From contig QHVT01000020.1 in assembly GCA_003223645.1 (NCBI GenBank), positions 1 through 64,000 of the forward strand: a DNA stretch of 64,000 nt, read 5' to 3'. The position numbers and the translations under genes were made by a program. Positions 34,100 to 42,712 of the stretch are shown here, piece by piece. The stretch is from Acidobacteriota bacterium (GTDB lineage: Bacteria; Acidobacteriota; Thermoanaerobaculia; Gp7-AA8). The notes beneath the pieces are model-generated. The model was not told the DNA's origin. It made no database searches and was given only the letters and a program-made list of their open reading frames with translations. Every line of letters begins with the position of its first letter. Positions within the stretch are counted from its first letter, which is position 1.

Positions 34100-35410
34100 T
34101 CAAGCGGTTCGACGGCTGAGCGCTTCGCGCACGAAGTAAAAGAGGGCGCCCGCCGCGATGACATAGAGCGCGGCGATGCGCAGATGTTTCTCCGGCGAGA
34201 AGGCGACGTACAGCCACAACCCGAGTGCGATGATCGCGGGGATCGGATACAGCCACATGCGGAAAGGCCGTGGGCGATCCGGCTCGCGCACGCGCAGCAC
34301 GATCGAGCCGGCGACCTGCATCGCGAACGGGATGATCGCGCGAATCGAGAGGATGCCGCCGATGATGTGGCGCAGCGGAAGCCAGCAGAAGATCGCCGTC
34401 ATCACGCCTAAGAAGATCACCGCTACGAACGGATACGCCTCCGTCGCATGCAGCTTCGCGAAGACATTGAAGAAATTGTTGTCGCGCGCGGCGGCGAAGA
34501 GAATGCGCGAGTAGCCGAGCATCACCGAGAAGATCGAAGCGAACGCCGTCCAGAGAATCAGCCCCGACACCCATCGCGCGACGGTCGGTCCGGCGAGCAT
34601 TCGAATGTAGTCGGCGACGACGAAGTGCGACTTCGTCGCCGTTTCGTACGGCAGGACGGAGATGATGCAGGCCTGCATCACGATGTAGATCACGGCGATG
34701 GCGAGGATCGAGATCACGATGACACGCGGAATCGTTTTCTCCGGCTCCTTCACTTCGTCGCCGAGATAGGCGATGTTGTAGTAGCCGAGATAGTCGTAGA
34801 CCGCGAAGATCATCGCCGCGCCGAGACCGGCGAAGCCGGTGAGACCGTCATGACGCGGCGCGCGCCAGAACGCGAACGCATCGAGCTTCAGATGCGGCAA
34901 GCCGACCGCGATCACGACTGCGAGCGTCGCCAAGACGCCGATCCAGAGGATGACCGACAGTCGTCCGATGACATCGATGCGTCGCAGCAACAGAATCACG
35001 ATCAACACGCAGACGATCGTCGCGGTGATGGGAATGCTGCGGCCGGCGAACGGCCAGATCGGCTCGAGATATTGCGCGAAGCCGATGCATCCCGAAGCCA
35101 TCGAGAGCGGAGCGCTGACGAGAATTTGAAAGAGAAAGAGAAACGAGATCAAACGTCCCGCGCGCCCGAACGACTCGCGCAGGAAAACGTATGAGCCGCC
35201 CGCGCGCGGCATCTCCGCCGCGAGCTCCGCGGTGACGATCCCGTCGCAAATCGCCAGCACGCCCGCGAGCAGCCACGCCGCCATGCAGCGCGCGCCGCCC
35301 ATCGTCGCGAGAATGTACGGGATCGTAATAAACGGCCCGATCCCGACCATGTCGATCATGTTCAGCGCGACGCCGCGCCAGAGACCGATCTCGCGTTTGA
35401 GGGAGCTCAC
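34100..35410 (-). CDS. APC-superfamily amino acid permease
   Basis: A 436-residue membrane protein with a GTG start and twelve helices. The first helix carries GLWRGVALNMIDMVGIGPFITIP, with the unwound G-x-G-P-F type substrate-binding motif, and later come AELAAEMPRAGGSYVFLRESFG and YLGDEVKEPEKTIPRVIV, all typical of the APC (LAT/basic amino acid) family. It imports or exchanges amino acids across the inner membrane using the proton gradient or antiport. It stands alone; the 22-bp array lies just beyond its stop codon. Confidence 0.92.
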   Translation of the reverse strand: MSSLKREIGLWRGVALNMIDMVGIGPFITIPYILATMGGARCMAAWLLAGVLAICDGIVTAELAAEMPRAGGSYVFLRESFGRAGRLISFLFLFQILVSAPLSMASGCIGFAQYLEPIWPFAGRSIPITATIVCVLIVILLLRRIDVIGRLSVILWIGVLATLAVVIAVGLPHLKLDAFAFWRAPRHDGLTGFAGLGAAMIFAVYDYLGYYNIAYLGDEVKEPEKTIPRVIVISILAIAVIYIVMQACIISVLPYETATKSHFVVADYIRMLAGPTVARWVSGLILWTAFASIFSVMLGYSRILFAAARDNNFFNVFAKLHATEAYPFVAVIFLGVMTAIFCWLPLRHIIGGILSIRAIIPFAMQVAGSIVLRVREPDRPRPFRMWLYPIPAIIALGLWLYVAFSPEKHLRIAALYVIAAGALFYFVREALSRRTA

Positions 35411-35495
35411 CTCGCGGAGTGTAATGGAGCGTGGACGGGTGTCGAGGAGCCGCGTTCAGCGGCGACCGGCAGGATCGTTCGTGCACCGGCCGGGA

Positions 35496-35672
35496 ATGTA
35501 GAACGCAGAATTCAGAATGCAGAATTGGTGTAGCGCAGGCTTTCCAGCCTGCGCCCTCCCAGAGGACAGGCTGGAAAGCCTGTCCCACACCGGAAGTCCC
35601 GGCCCAAGCCGTGCTTCGTGTTTGGGCGTGCTTCTCAATTCTGCCTTCTGCATTCTGCGTTCTGCATTCCTG
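35496..35672. repeat. Family A arms (A5) enclosing a family B element (B6)
   Basis: Left A arm at 35496-35526 (GAACGCAGAATTCAGAATGC), B element at 35527-35593 (GCAGGCTTTCCAGCCTGC and ACAGGCTGGAAAGCCTGT), right A arm at 35632-35672 (CTGCATTCTGCGTTCTGC). The B copy appears inserted into the A hairpin. It occupies most of the gene-free stretch 35411-35736. Confidence 0.85.
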
Positions 35673-35736
35673 TGCCGTGCGCGATGATCACGCGACGCAG
35701 CGCAACACCTGACGAGCCGAAACGCGGGCTCGCCCC

Positions 35737-36528
35737 TCACTGCCCACGAATAATCTGATTGATCGCCGCCACCACCTTCAGCGATCGCGTCGATCTTCCC
35801 ACCGTCACTTCCGACAGTCCGTTCGTCATCAGCGCTTTCTGGCCGTGCTTCTGCCACCAGCGGCCGATGTATACGGTCTGGCCGATCTTGCCGATCACGA
35901 GCTCGCCGCTGGCGGCTCGGCCGCGCGGGCGCAGCTCGACGACGAGGAGGTCGCCGTCTTCGATGTTGTGGTCGCGCATGCCGTCGCCGCGCGCGCGGAA
36001 GATGATCTCGTCATCTTCGACGAGCGACTTCGGGAGCGTGAGCGTCTCGCGTTTCAATTCGTCGATCGGCTGTCCGTGGCGGATCTCGCCGGCGGTTTTT
36101 ACTTCGAGCGACTCCGGCCGTTCGTGAAGAACATCGCCGGTCGATGAGGCAGGCATGTCGATGCGACGCACGGGCATGCGGGGAAACGCCGTCTGCAAGC
36201 CGCCGGGCGAATCCGATCCGAGAATCCCTTCCGCCTGCGCGAGGATCGCCTGCGCCCGCCCCGCCTCGGCGCGCGCCTGCCGGATCGTGTCGGTGAGCAG
36301 CGGAACGTTGAGTGTGTGCTCGCTCTCGTTGCGGCGCAGCTGCATGTCGCCGATCTGGATCTCTTTCAGCTCCAGCACCGCCGCAACGCGCTGCAGAATT
36401 CCGACGGAAACGTTCGCTCCTTTCTCCAACGCCGCGAGGTGACGGCGGCTCACTCCCGCCATCTTGGCGAGGCGGGCCTGGGTGAGACCCTTCTTGAGAC
36501 GAGCTTCGCGAACGCTTTGACCGAGCAT
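35737..36528 (-). CDS. XRE-family regulator with LexA/S24-like C-terminal domain, catalytic residues lost
   Basis: A 263-residue protein taken from MLGQSVREARLKKGLTQ; a longer frame exists, but the upstream stretch is AT-rich like a promoter. Residues 1-60 are a helix-turn-helix (LTQARLAKMAGVSRRHLAALEKG). A helical linker follows (residues 90-120), then an S24/LexA-type domain with FRARGDGMRDHNIEDGDLLVVE and GELVIGKIGQTVYIGRW. In self-cleaving relatives the first block reads G-D-S-M; here the nucleophile Ser is Gly, and the later Lys is not at its usual place. It should therefore act as a non-cleavable repressor-like sensor. Confidence 0.82.
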   Translation of the reverse strand: MLGQSVREARLKKGLTQARLAKMAGVSRRHLAALEKGANVSVGILQRVAAVLELKEIQIGDMQLRRNESEHTLNVPLLTDTIRQARAEAGRAQAILAQAEGILGSDSPGGLQTAFPRMPVRRIDMPASSTGDVLHERPESLEVKTAGEIRHGQPIDELKRETLTLPKSLVEDDEIIFRARGDGMRDHNIEDGDLLVVELRPRGRAASGELVIGKIGQTVYIGRWWQKHGQKALMTNGLSEVTVGRSTRSLKVVAAINQIIRGQ

Positions 36529-36829
36529 AGAAGGAACTTTTAGGTTACTAACGACGTGAGAAATTGGCAACACATCAACAGTCATGGGTCTCCGCATCAG
36601 TGGTGGGCGAGAGTGCGTTTCGCTCGCGCGCTCTGCTTCTTCAGCCATGTCATGCACGACACACTCTCGCACAAGGAGTGACGCGAAGACACTTTTCCAC
36701 CCCTTGTAGCAGATTCAGGACGCGTTACCGAGGACTAGAAAGGATGGAGGCTGTTAGGCGCTAAGCTTAAGCCGTCCTATCGGTTGCGAAGTATTCTGCT
36801 CCGTCAGCCCTGAAAAGCCGAGATCCACA

Positions 36830-36858
36830 TTGACATCCATACTGCACACCGTTAAGAT
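36830..36858 (+). promoter_or_regulatory. Sigma70-type promoter of the small XRE gene
   Basis: TTGACA at 36830-36835 and TAAGAT at 36853-36858, spaced by exactly 17 bases. The expected start site is within about ten bases of the ATG at 36873, and no ribosome-binding site is visible, so the message may be nearly leaderless. Confidence 0.7.
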
Positions 36859-36872
36859 GCAAGATACTGCAC

Positions 36873-37091
36873 ATGGCGACACGTTTGGAGCGATTTCTCA
36901 GAACGAGGGGGATCAAACCGGCGCACCTCGCCCGGGAGTCGGGATACAGCCGCCAGCACCTCTTACGCATTCGTATGGGGCGGATGGATCCGACGCGCAA
37001 ATGCATCGCGGCGATCGCCGCGGCCTGCCGCAAGCTCTCGGGAGAGAACGTCCGCGTAACCGACCTGTTCGATCTGGGGGAGGAGCAATAG
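36873..37091 (+). CDS. Small XRE-family DNA-binding protein
   Basis: A 72-residue helix-turn-helix protein (MATRLERFLRTRGIKPAHLA, ESGYSRQHLLRIRMGRMDPT, then CIAAIAAACRKLSG). The whole chain is one Cro/C1-type domain, so it probably binds DNA as a dimer and represses. It is driven by the strong promoter just upstream and followed nine bases later by a receiver-domain gene, so the two probably form an operon. Confidence 0.85.
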   Translation: MATRLERFLRTRGIKPAHLARESGYSRQHLLRIRMGRMDPTRKCIAAIAAACRKLSGENVRVTDLFDLGEEQ

Positions 37092-37100
37092 AGGAAAACA

Positions 37101-37478
37101 TTGCAGCCGATCAAGCATAGCCCCGACGTCGAAACGTTCAAAACACGGCGCGTGGCGGTCATCGACGGCGACCGCGGGGCTGCGGAAATGCTGCACATGT
37201 TCTTCCGTTTGATGGAGTTGGAATGCTCCCTGATCAGCCCTTCGAGCGACATCCTAGCCACGCTTCGTAGACTCGACCCCGACGTCGTGATCCTCGATTT
37301 GGACCTTCCGAATCTACGTTCGATGGAACTCGCACGCGAAATCCGACAACCGCTGATCTTCGTGACCGACGACGATCCGTCGCAAACCGGCGTCACGAGA
37401 CCGGTAATGCGCAAGCCGCACGACCGGTTCGAAGAACTGTTGAAGTTGATGGAAGTCGTGCTCGCTCTCGAGCAGTAA
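37101..37478 (+). CDS. Single-domain response-regulator receiver
   Basis: A 125-residue protein from a TTG start with AGAGGA ahead of it. It is a CheY-like receiver: RVAVIDGDRGAAEML, phospho-acceptor Asp in PDVVILDLDLPN, switch Thr in IFVTDDD and Lys in MRKPHDRF. The usual adjacent acidic pair in the first strand is broken by a Gly (D-G-D), which may alter metal binding. There is no output domain; the neighbouring XRE protein could be its effector (inference from the operon only). No histidine kinase is close. Confidence 0.82.
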   Translation: MQPIKHSPDVETFKTRRVAVIDGDRGAAEMLHMFFRLMELECSLISPSSDILATLRRLDPDVVILDLDLPNLRSMELAREIRQPLIFVTDDDPSQTGVTRPVMRKPHDRFEELLKLMEVVLALEQ

Positions 37479-37542
37479 TCCCAAGCCCGTGCCCGCGCCC
37501 GCTCCCGCGTCCGGGGCGGGCGGCTCTATGATTTGCGGCGCA

Positions 37543-39606
37543 ATGAAACGCCTGCTCGCCATCGTCACGCTCCTCGCCGCCGCCTGCTCCACCGCGCCGA
37601 AGAAGCCCGTCGTCTTCGAGCCGCCGCCACCGCCGCCGCTCATCGAGCCGCACGGTTTCGACCTCGCGCAAATCGACCGATCCGTCAGTCCGTGCGACGA
37701 CTTCTATCAATACTCGGTCGGCGGCTGGCGCGCCGCGCATCCGCTGCCGGCGACGTATTCGCGCTTCGGCAGATTCGAGGAAGTCGCGGAGCGCAATCGC
37801 GACACGCTGCGCGCGATTCTCGAGGCGTCGGCGAAACAGTCGAACGCGGACCGCGGCAGCAGCGCGCAGAAAGTCGGCGACTTCTGGGCCGCGTGCATGA
37901 ACGAGACCGCGATCGAGTCGCAGGGCGTGTCGCCGATCCAGGCGGACCTCGCTCGCATCGACGCGATCAAGACGCGCGAGGACGTCGTCGCCGAGATTCA
38001 TCGCCAGCAGCAGCGCGGCATCGCGCCGCTCTTCCACTTCTCCGCGCAGAACGATTTCAAGAACAGCCAGATGATCATCGCGACGGTGTCGCAGGGCGGA
38101 CTCGGACTTCCCGATCGCGACTACTACCTGCGCGACGACGAGAAGTTCAAGACGACGCGCAAGCAGTACGTCGATCACGTCGCGAAGATGTTCGAGCTCG
38201 CCGGAAGCGATCACGCGAGCGCGGTCGCCGATGCGGAGCGCGTGCTCGCGCTCGAGACCCAGCTCGCGCGCGCGTCGATGGCGCGCGTGGAGATGCGCAA
38301 GCCGGAGAACGTCTACCACATCACTTCAGTGTCCGAGCTGCAGTCGCTCGCGCCGCGACTCGACTGGACGCGATTCCTCGCGTCGATCGATCTCGCCGAT
38401 CTCCGCTCGCTCAACGTCGCGCAGCCGGAGTTTTTCAAAGAAGCGAATCGTCTTCTCGATGAGCTGCCGCTCGATGCGTGGAAGGCGTATCTCCGCTGGA
38501 ACGTGATCGACTCCGCCGCGCCGCTGCTGTCGTCGCCGTTCGTCAACGAAGACTTCGCGTTCCACGGCCAGACGCTGTCCGGCCAGAAAGAAATTCAGCC
38601 GCGCTGGCAGCGCTGCGTGCGCTCCGCGGACACGAACATCGGCGAGATCCTCGGACAGGAATACGTGAAACGCGCGTTCACGCCCGAGGCGAAGCAGAAG
38701 ATGAATGAGCTCATCGACAACCTCGTCGCGGCGCTGCGCGAAGACATCCCGGCGCTGAGTTGGATGAGCACGACGACGAAGCAGGCCGCGCTCGCGAAGC
38801 TCGACGCATTCCGCCGCCGCATCGGCTATCCCGACAAGTGGATCGACTACTCGTCGGTCGACATCGGACGCGACTCGTTCGCCGCGAACGTGTTCGCGTC
38901 GCGCGCATTCCGCGTGCGCCGCGCCGCGAGCCGCGTCGGCAAGCCGGACGATCCGAACGAATGGGGTTTCTTCACGCCCGCGACGGTCAACGCGGGCTAC
39001 AGCCCGACGCGCAACGACATCACGTTCCCGGCCGGCATCCTGCAGCCGCCGTTCTACGACCCGAACGCGGACGAGGCGTACAACTACGGCGGCATCGGCA
39101 CGGTCATCGGCCACGAGATGACGCACGGCTTCGACGATCAGGGCGCGAAGTTCGACGCGGCCGGAAATCTGCGCAACTGGTGGTCCGACGAAGACCTGAA
39201 AAATTTTCAGGCGCGCGCGGAATGCATCGCCAATCAATACGGCGACTACGTCGTCGAGGAAAATCTCAAGCTGCAGGGGAATCTCGTCACCGGCGAAGCG
39301 ATCGCAGATCTCGGCGGCGCGACGCTGGCGCTGCGTGCGTACCAGAAATCACTCGCCGGCAAACCGCGCCGCGTCATCGACGGTTTCACTCCCGAGCAGC
39401 GCTTCTTCCTCGGCTTCGCGCAAGTGTGGGGCGAGAACATGGCGGCCGAGGAGGGGAGGCGGCGCGCGCTGACCGACCCGCACGCGCCGGGTCCCGCGCG
39501 CGTGAATTTGACAGTACAGAACATGCCGCAGTTTCAGGACGCGTGGAATTGTCCGCAGGGCTCGAAGGAAACACGCGAAGCGGCGAAACGCTGCGGGATT
39601 TGGTGA
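37543..39606 (+). CDS. M13 family (neprilysin-like) metallopeptidase, lipoprotein
   Basis: A 687-residue protein. I choose the ATG at 37543, which gives a lipoprotein signal (MKRLLAIVTLLAAAC, cysteine at 15) followed by a Pro-rich linker. The mature start SVSPCDDFYQYSVGGW is the usual M13 opening. The zinc site is HEMTH in GTVIGHEMTHGFDDQG near residue 524, with the third ligand in GEAIADLGG. The C-terminus has PGPARVNLTVQNMPQF and ends CGIW, as in the family (C-x-x-W). It degrades peptides in the periplasm. It stands alone, followed by a family C repeat. Confidence 0.95.
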   Translation: MKRLLAIVTLLAAACSTAPKKPVVFEPPPPPPLIEPHGFDLAQIDRSVSPCDDFYQYSVGGWRAAHPLPATYSRFGRFEEVAERNRDTLRAILEASAKQSNADRGSSAQKVGDFWAACMNETAIESQGVSPIQADLARIDAIKTREDVVAEIHRQQQRGIAPLFHFSAQNDFKNSQMIIATVSQGGLGLPDRDYYLRDDEKFKTTRKQYVDHVAKMFELAGSDHASAVADAERVLALETQLARASMARVEMRKPENVYHITSVSELQSLAPRLDWTRFLASIDLADLRSLNVAQPEFFKEANRLLDELPLDAWKAYLRWNVIDSAAPLLSSPFVNEDFAFHGQTLSGQKEIQPRWQRCVRSADTNIGEILGQEYVKRAFTPEAKQKMNELIDNLVAALREDIPALSWMSTTTKQAALAKLDAFRRRIGYPDKWIDYSSVDIGRDSFAANVFASRAFRVRRAASRVGKPDDPNEWGFFTPATVNAGYSPTRNDITFPAGILQPPFYDPNADEAYNYGGIGTVIGHEMTHGFDDQGAKFDAAGNLRNWWSDEDLKNFQARAECIANQYGDYVVEENLKLQGNLVTGEAIADLGGATLALRAYQKSLAGKPRRVIDGFTPEQRFFLGFAQVWGENMAAEEGRRRALTDPHAPGPARVNLTVQNMPQFQDAWNCPQGSKETREAAKRCGIW

Positions 39607-39621
39607 ATCTTGTACCCTTAG

Positions 39622-39719
39622 GTTGTGGTGACCGCTGCCTCAGCGGTCACAGCGCCGCCGGATGGCGGCGCGAGCGGCGCTTCGCGCCGCCGCGACCGCT
39701 GGGGCAGCGGTCGCCACAT
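39622..39719. repeat. Family C palindromic element C2
   Basis: Arms GTGGTGACCGCTGCC and GGGGCAGCGGTCGCCAC with two internal GC hairpins. It separates two convergent genes and may act as a bidirectional terminator. Confidence 0.85.
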
Positions 39720-39720
39720 A

Positions 39721-40302
39721 TCAGCTGCGTACATATCCCTCCGCCGCCATGCGCTTTCCGGACGCGCTGTAATCGCCCAAATCGCCGACGCCCGAGGCGT
39801 CGACCCACGTCGTATAAAAATTGAAGAGCGCGCAGACTGTGATCGCGTCGTAAATCGCTTCGTCGCTCCAGCCCGCGGCGCGGACGGCGTCGATGTCGGC
39901 GCGCGTGATTTCCCACGCGCGTCGTGCGGCTTTCTCGATCAAGATCAGCAATTCCGCGAATTTCGCGTCGATCGGTGCGCTTCGATAATCGTCCAATACC
40001 GATTGGACGAGTTGCGTGTCGCCGAGGAGCTCGGCCGCGACCGCGGCGTGCGAGCCGGTTCAGAAGAGACAGTTGCGCTGGCGCGAGGTGAACGCCGCAA
40101 TGAGCTCGCGCTGGCCGGGCGAGAGAGGAGATGGACCGCGCATCACTTCCTGCGTCCACATCGCGAGAAACTTCGTCCGATCCGGCTTGAAATTGAAGAG
40201 ATGCAGGATTTCCGAGACCGGAATTCCGGCGGCCGCCATCGACTCCGCGGCGGCCCCCCACGGACTCTGATTGTGCTGATGTTCGACGTCGTGCAGATGC
40301 AT
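39721..40302 (-). CDS. AhpD/carboxymuconolactone decarboxylase-like protein, probable selenoprotein (in-frame TGA)
   Basis: Read through one in-frame TGA (40060-40062), this is a 193-residue protein with a single open frame on both sides. AhpD-like proteins have E-x-x-A, then C-x-x-C-x-x-x-H. Here the text is RELIAAFTSRQRNCLF, TGA, TGSHAAVAAELL: the TGA sits exactly at the second cysteine and the His follows at the right distance. A stem-loop with a GGTC apical loop starts five bases after the TGA. The C-terminal half (AARRAWEITRADIDAVRAAG, then AIYDAITVCALFNFY) is normal for the family. I infer a C-x-x-Sec peroxidase. The alternative is a nonsense pseudogene. Confidence 0.75.
40029..40055 (-). 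promoter_or_regulatory. Bacterial SECIS-like stem-loop after the in-frame TGA
   Basis: On the minus strand, GCTCG pairs with CGAGC and, above a three-base bulge, GCCGC pairs with GCGGC, leaving the loop GGTC. The GG of the loop is 18 bases after the TGA; in the E. coli fdhF element the loop GGU begins 19 bases after it. This is the geometry SelB recognises. In a GC-rich gene some hairpin is expected by chance, so the loop identity and distance carry the weight. Confidence 0.6.
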
Positions 40303-40325
40303 GAATCCATGATAATGCGCGGGCC

Positions 40326-41762
40326 ATGACGCGCTATCCGCTCGAGCCGGACGCCGATGAAATGCGGAGCCTCGTCGATGAGGCGATGTCGCGCATCATT
40401 CCGCACATCGAGTCGCTCCCGTCGCAGCCGGCGAGCAACGTCGAAGGCGCAACCGAGTACGCGCGCACGCTGATCGAGCCGCTGCCGCAACGCGGCGAGT
40501 CATACGAAACGCTGCTCGATTTTCTTTTCAACGACGCGATCCCGCGCTCGTTCACGGCCGCGGGACCAGGCTACGTCGCGTACGTGCCGGGCGGCGGACT
40601 CTTTCACTCCGCGGTCGCCGATCTCATTGCGGATGCGGTCAATCGCTACGTCGGCGTCTGCGCCGCGGCGCCAGCGCTCGTACAACTCGAGGCGAACGTC
40701 GTGCGCTGGTTCTGCGAGATCGTCGGATATCCGCGCACTGCGGGCGGCGTGCTGACGAGCGGCGGATCGCTCGCGGCGTTCACCGCGGTCGTCACCGCGC
40801 GGAAGGCGCTGCTGCCCGACGATTTTCTGAAGGGCACGTTGTACTGCTCGAACCAGGTCCACCATTCGTTTCAGAAAGCGGCGAACCTCGCGGGATTTCC
40901 GTACGCGAACGTGCGCGAGCTGCCGGTCGATGACCAATTCCGCATTCGCATCGACGCGCTCGAAGACGCGATCGCGCGCGATCGCGCCGATGGATGGACG
41001 CCGTTCCTCGTCGCGGGCAGCGCGGGCACGACCGGCACCGGTGCGGTCGACGACCTCGAAGCGCTCGGGCGCGTCGCGCAACAGAACAAAATGTGGTTTC
41101 ACGTCGACGGCGCGTACGGCGCGCTGTTCATGCTCACCGAGCGCGGACGTGCCGCGATGCGCGGCATCGAGCAGGCCGACTCGATGATCCTCGATCCGCA
41201 CAAGACACTGTTCCTTCCGTTCGGCACCGGCGCGGTGCTCGTGAAAGACGCGAACACGTTGCGCCGCGCGCATTCGCTGCACGCCGACTATCTGCCGGCG
41301 ATGCAAAACGCCGACGAGCTGGTCGACTTCTGCGAAGTCTCGCCCGAGCTGTCGCGCGACTTTCGCGGACTGCGCGTCTGGCTGCCGCTGAAACTGTTCG
41401 GCATCGAGCCGTTCCGCGAGCAGCTCGACGAGAAGCTCGATCTCATTCAGTACACCGTCGACGAGCTGCGCAAGATCGACGGCATCGAGATCGTCGCCGA
41501 GCCGCAGTTGACGATCACGGCATTTGGAGTGGTGCGCGCCTCCGGCGCGCCTTCCGCCGCCGGAGATCCGCACCACTCCAACGATCTCACGCGCGAGCTG
41601 ATGCGCCGCATCAACGCGAAGAAGCACGTGCTGCTCACTCCCACGACGCTGCCGGACGGACGGTTCGTCATCCGCATCGCGATCGTCTCGCATCGCACGC
41701 ATCGCGATCGGATCGACCTGATGCTCGACGACATCCGCGAGTCGGTGCGGGAGCTGTCATGA
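40326..41762 (+). CDS. PLP-dependent group II decarboxylase (aromatic amino acid decarboxylase-like)
   Basis: A 478-residue fold-type I enzyme. Landmarks are GPGYVAYVPGGGLFHSAVAD, GGVLTSGGSLAAFTAV, NQVHHSFQKAANLAG, SAGTTGTGAVDDL, WFHVDGAYGALFML (Asp that contacts the pyridine N) and DPHKTLFLPFG with the PLP-binding Lys. Family members decarboxylate aromatic L-amino acids or related substrates to amines in the cytoplasm. It diverges from the selenoprotein gene with only 23 bases between start codons, and its stop overlaps the next gene (ATGA). Confidence 0.92.
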   Translation: MTRYPLEPDADEMRSLVDEAMSRIIPHIESLPSQPASNVEGATEYARTLIEPLPQRGESYETLLDFLFNDAIPRSFTAAGPGYVAYVPGGGLFHSAVADLIADAVNRYVGVCAAAPALVQLEANVVRWFCEIVGYPRTAGGVLTSGGSLAAFTAVVTARKALLPDDFLKGTLYCSNQVHHSFQKAANLAGFPYANVRELPVDDQFRIRIDALEDAIARDRADGWTPFLVAGSAGTTGTGAVDDLEALGRVAQQNKMWFHVDGAYGALFMLTERGRAAMRGIEQADSMILDPHKTLFLPFGTGAVLVKDANTLRRAHSLHADYLPAMQNADELVDFCEVSPELSRDFRGLRVWLPLKLFGIEPFREQLDEKLDLIQYTVDELRKIDGIEIVAEPQLTITAFGVVRASGAPSAAGDPHHSNDLTRELMRRINAKKHVLLTPTTLPDGRFVIRIAIVSHRTHRDRIDLMLDDIRESVRELS

Positions 41763-42703
41763 AGCGGATGGCGGATGGCGGATGGCAGACGGCAAAACCG
41801 AACGCCATCCGCCGTCTGCCATCTGCCATCTGGTTCCTCACGCCGCTCGTGGCATTGCTCGCGCTGATCTACTTCCGTCCGCTCACGCTCTTCTTCGCCG
41901 CGCGCCGCGTCTATCTCGCACTCATCGGCATGAAGAGCGAATTCGTGCAGGTCGGATCGCATCGCATTCACTACTGGGTGGGAGGGGAGGGGCCGCCGCT
42001 CGTGCTCGTGCACGGCGTCGCGATGCGCGCCGAAGATTGGGCGCCGCTCTTGCGCACGCTCGCGAAAACGCATCGCGTTTACGCGCCCGATCTCCTCGGC
42101 TACGGCGACTCCGATCAGCCCCGCGGCTCCGACTACTCGGTCGCCACGCAGTCCGACATTGTGCGCGGCTTCATCGATGCGATGCATCTGCAGCAGCCCG
42201 ACGTCGCCGGCATCTCGATGGGCGGATGGATCGCGATGAAATTCGCGTCCGAGCATCCCGAGCGCGTGAAGCGACTCGTGCTTTTATCGAGCGCCGGCCT
42301 CGCATACGAGTCGACGCTGACGGAGAGCTCGTTCTCCGCGACGACGATCGCAGAACAGCGCGCGAGCTTTGCGCTGCAAAGCGACCTGGCGCCGCGCCTG
42401 CCGGACTTCATCCTGCGCGACGTGATTCGTCATTCGAAAACGAAAGCGTGGATCGTGCGCGCGTCGATGCGCTCCATGCTCACGCGCGCCGACCTTCCGC
42501 TCGACGGCAAGCTGCAGCGCGTCCACATGCCCGTGCTCATCGTTGCCGGCACGAAAGACCGCATCGTCCCGTTCGACGTCGCGAAGCGGCTCCATCGCGA
42601 GTTGCCGCAGTCGCAACTCGTCCCGCTCACCGGCTGCGGCCACCTCGGCGCGTTCGAATGCCGCCGCGAGACCATCCGCGCGGTAACCGCGTTTCTACGT
42701 TAG
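41759..42703 (+). CDS. Membrane-anchored alpha/beta hydrolase
   Basis: A 314-residue protein, coupled to the decarboxylase by a four-base overlap. A membrane helix (FLTPLVALLALIYFRPLTLFF, residues 26-47) precedes the hydrolase: oxyanion region LVLVHGVAMRAEDW, nucleophile elbow GISMGGW, Asp in VAGTKDRIVPF and His in GCGHLGAFE. The likely orientation leaves the catalytic domain outside or at the membrane surface. The first 25 residues (KRMADGGWQTAKPNAIRRLP) are encoded by a family H palindrome that is intergenic elsewhere. The substrate is unknown; ester or lactone hydrolysis is typical. Confidence 0.88.
   Translation: MKRMADGGWQTAKPNAIRRLPSAIWFLTPLVALLALIYFRPLTLFFAARRVYLALIGMKSEFVQVGSHRIHYWVGGEGPPLVLVHGVAMRAEDWAPLLRTLAKTHRVYAPDLLGYGDSDQPRGSDYSVATQSDIVRGFIDAMHLQQPDVAGISMGGWIAMKFASEHPERVKRLVLLSSAGLAYESTLTESSFSATTIAEQRASFALQSDLAPRLPDFILRDVIRHSKTKAWIVRASMRSMLTRADLPLDGKLQRVHMPVLIVAGTKDRIVPFDVAKRLHRELPQSQLVPLTGCGHLGAFECRRETIRAVTAFLR
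41763..41834. repeat. Family H palindromic element H1, inside a gene start
   Basis: Left arm GCGGATGGCGGATGGC, right arm GCCATCCGCCGTCTGCCATC. It codes for residues 2-25 of the hydrolase. The other copy is at 57095-57152. Confidence 0.85.
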
Positions 42704-42712
42704 CGCTGCTTG

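Noticed and set aside
40060-40062. TGA in the AhpD-like gene as a simple nonsense mutation
   Set aside because: Possible, but the stop falls exactly on a catalytic Cys position, both flanks are fully conserved and a SECIS-like loop follows at the right distance, so recoding is the better explanation.
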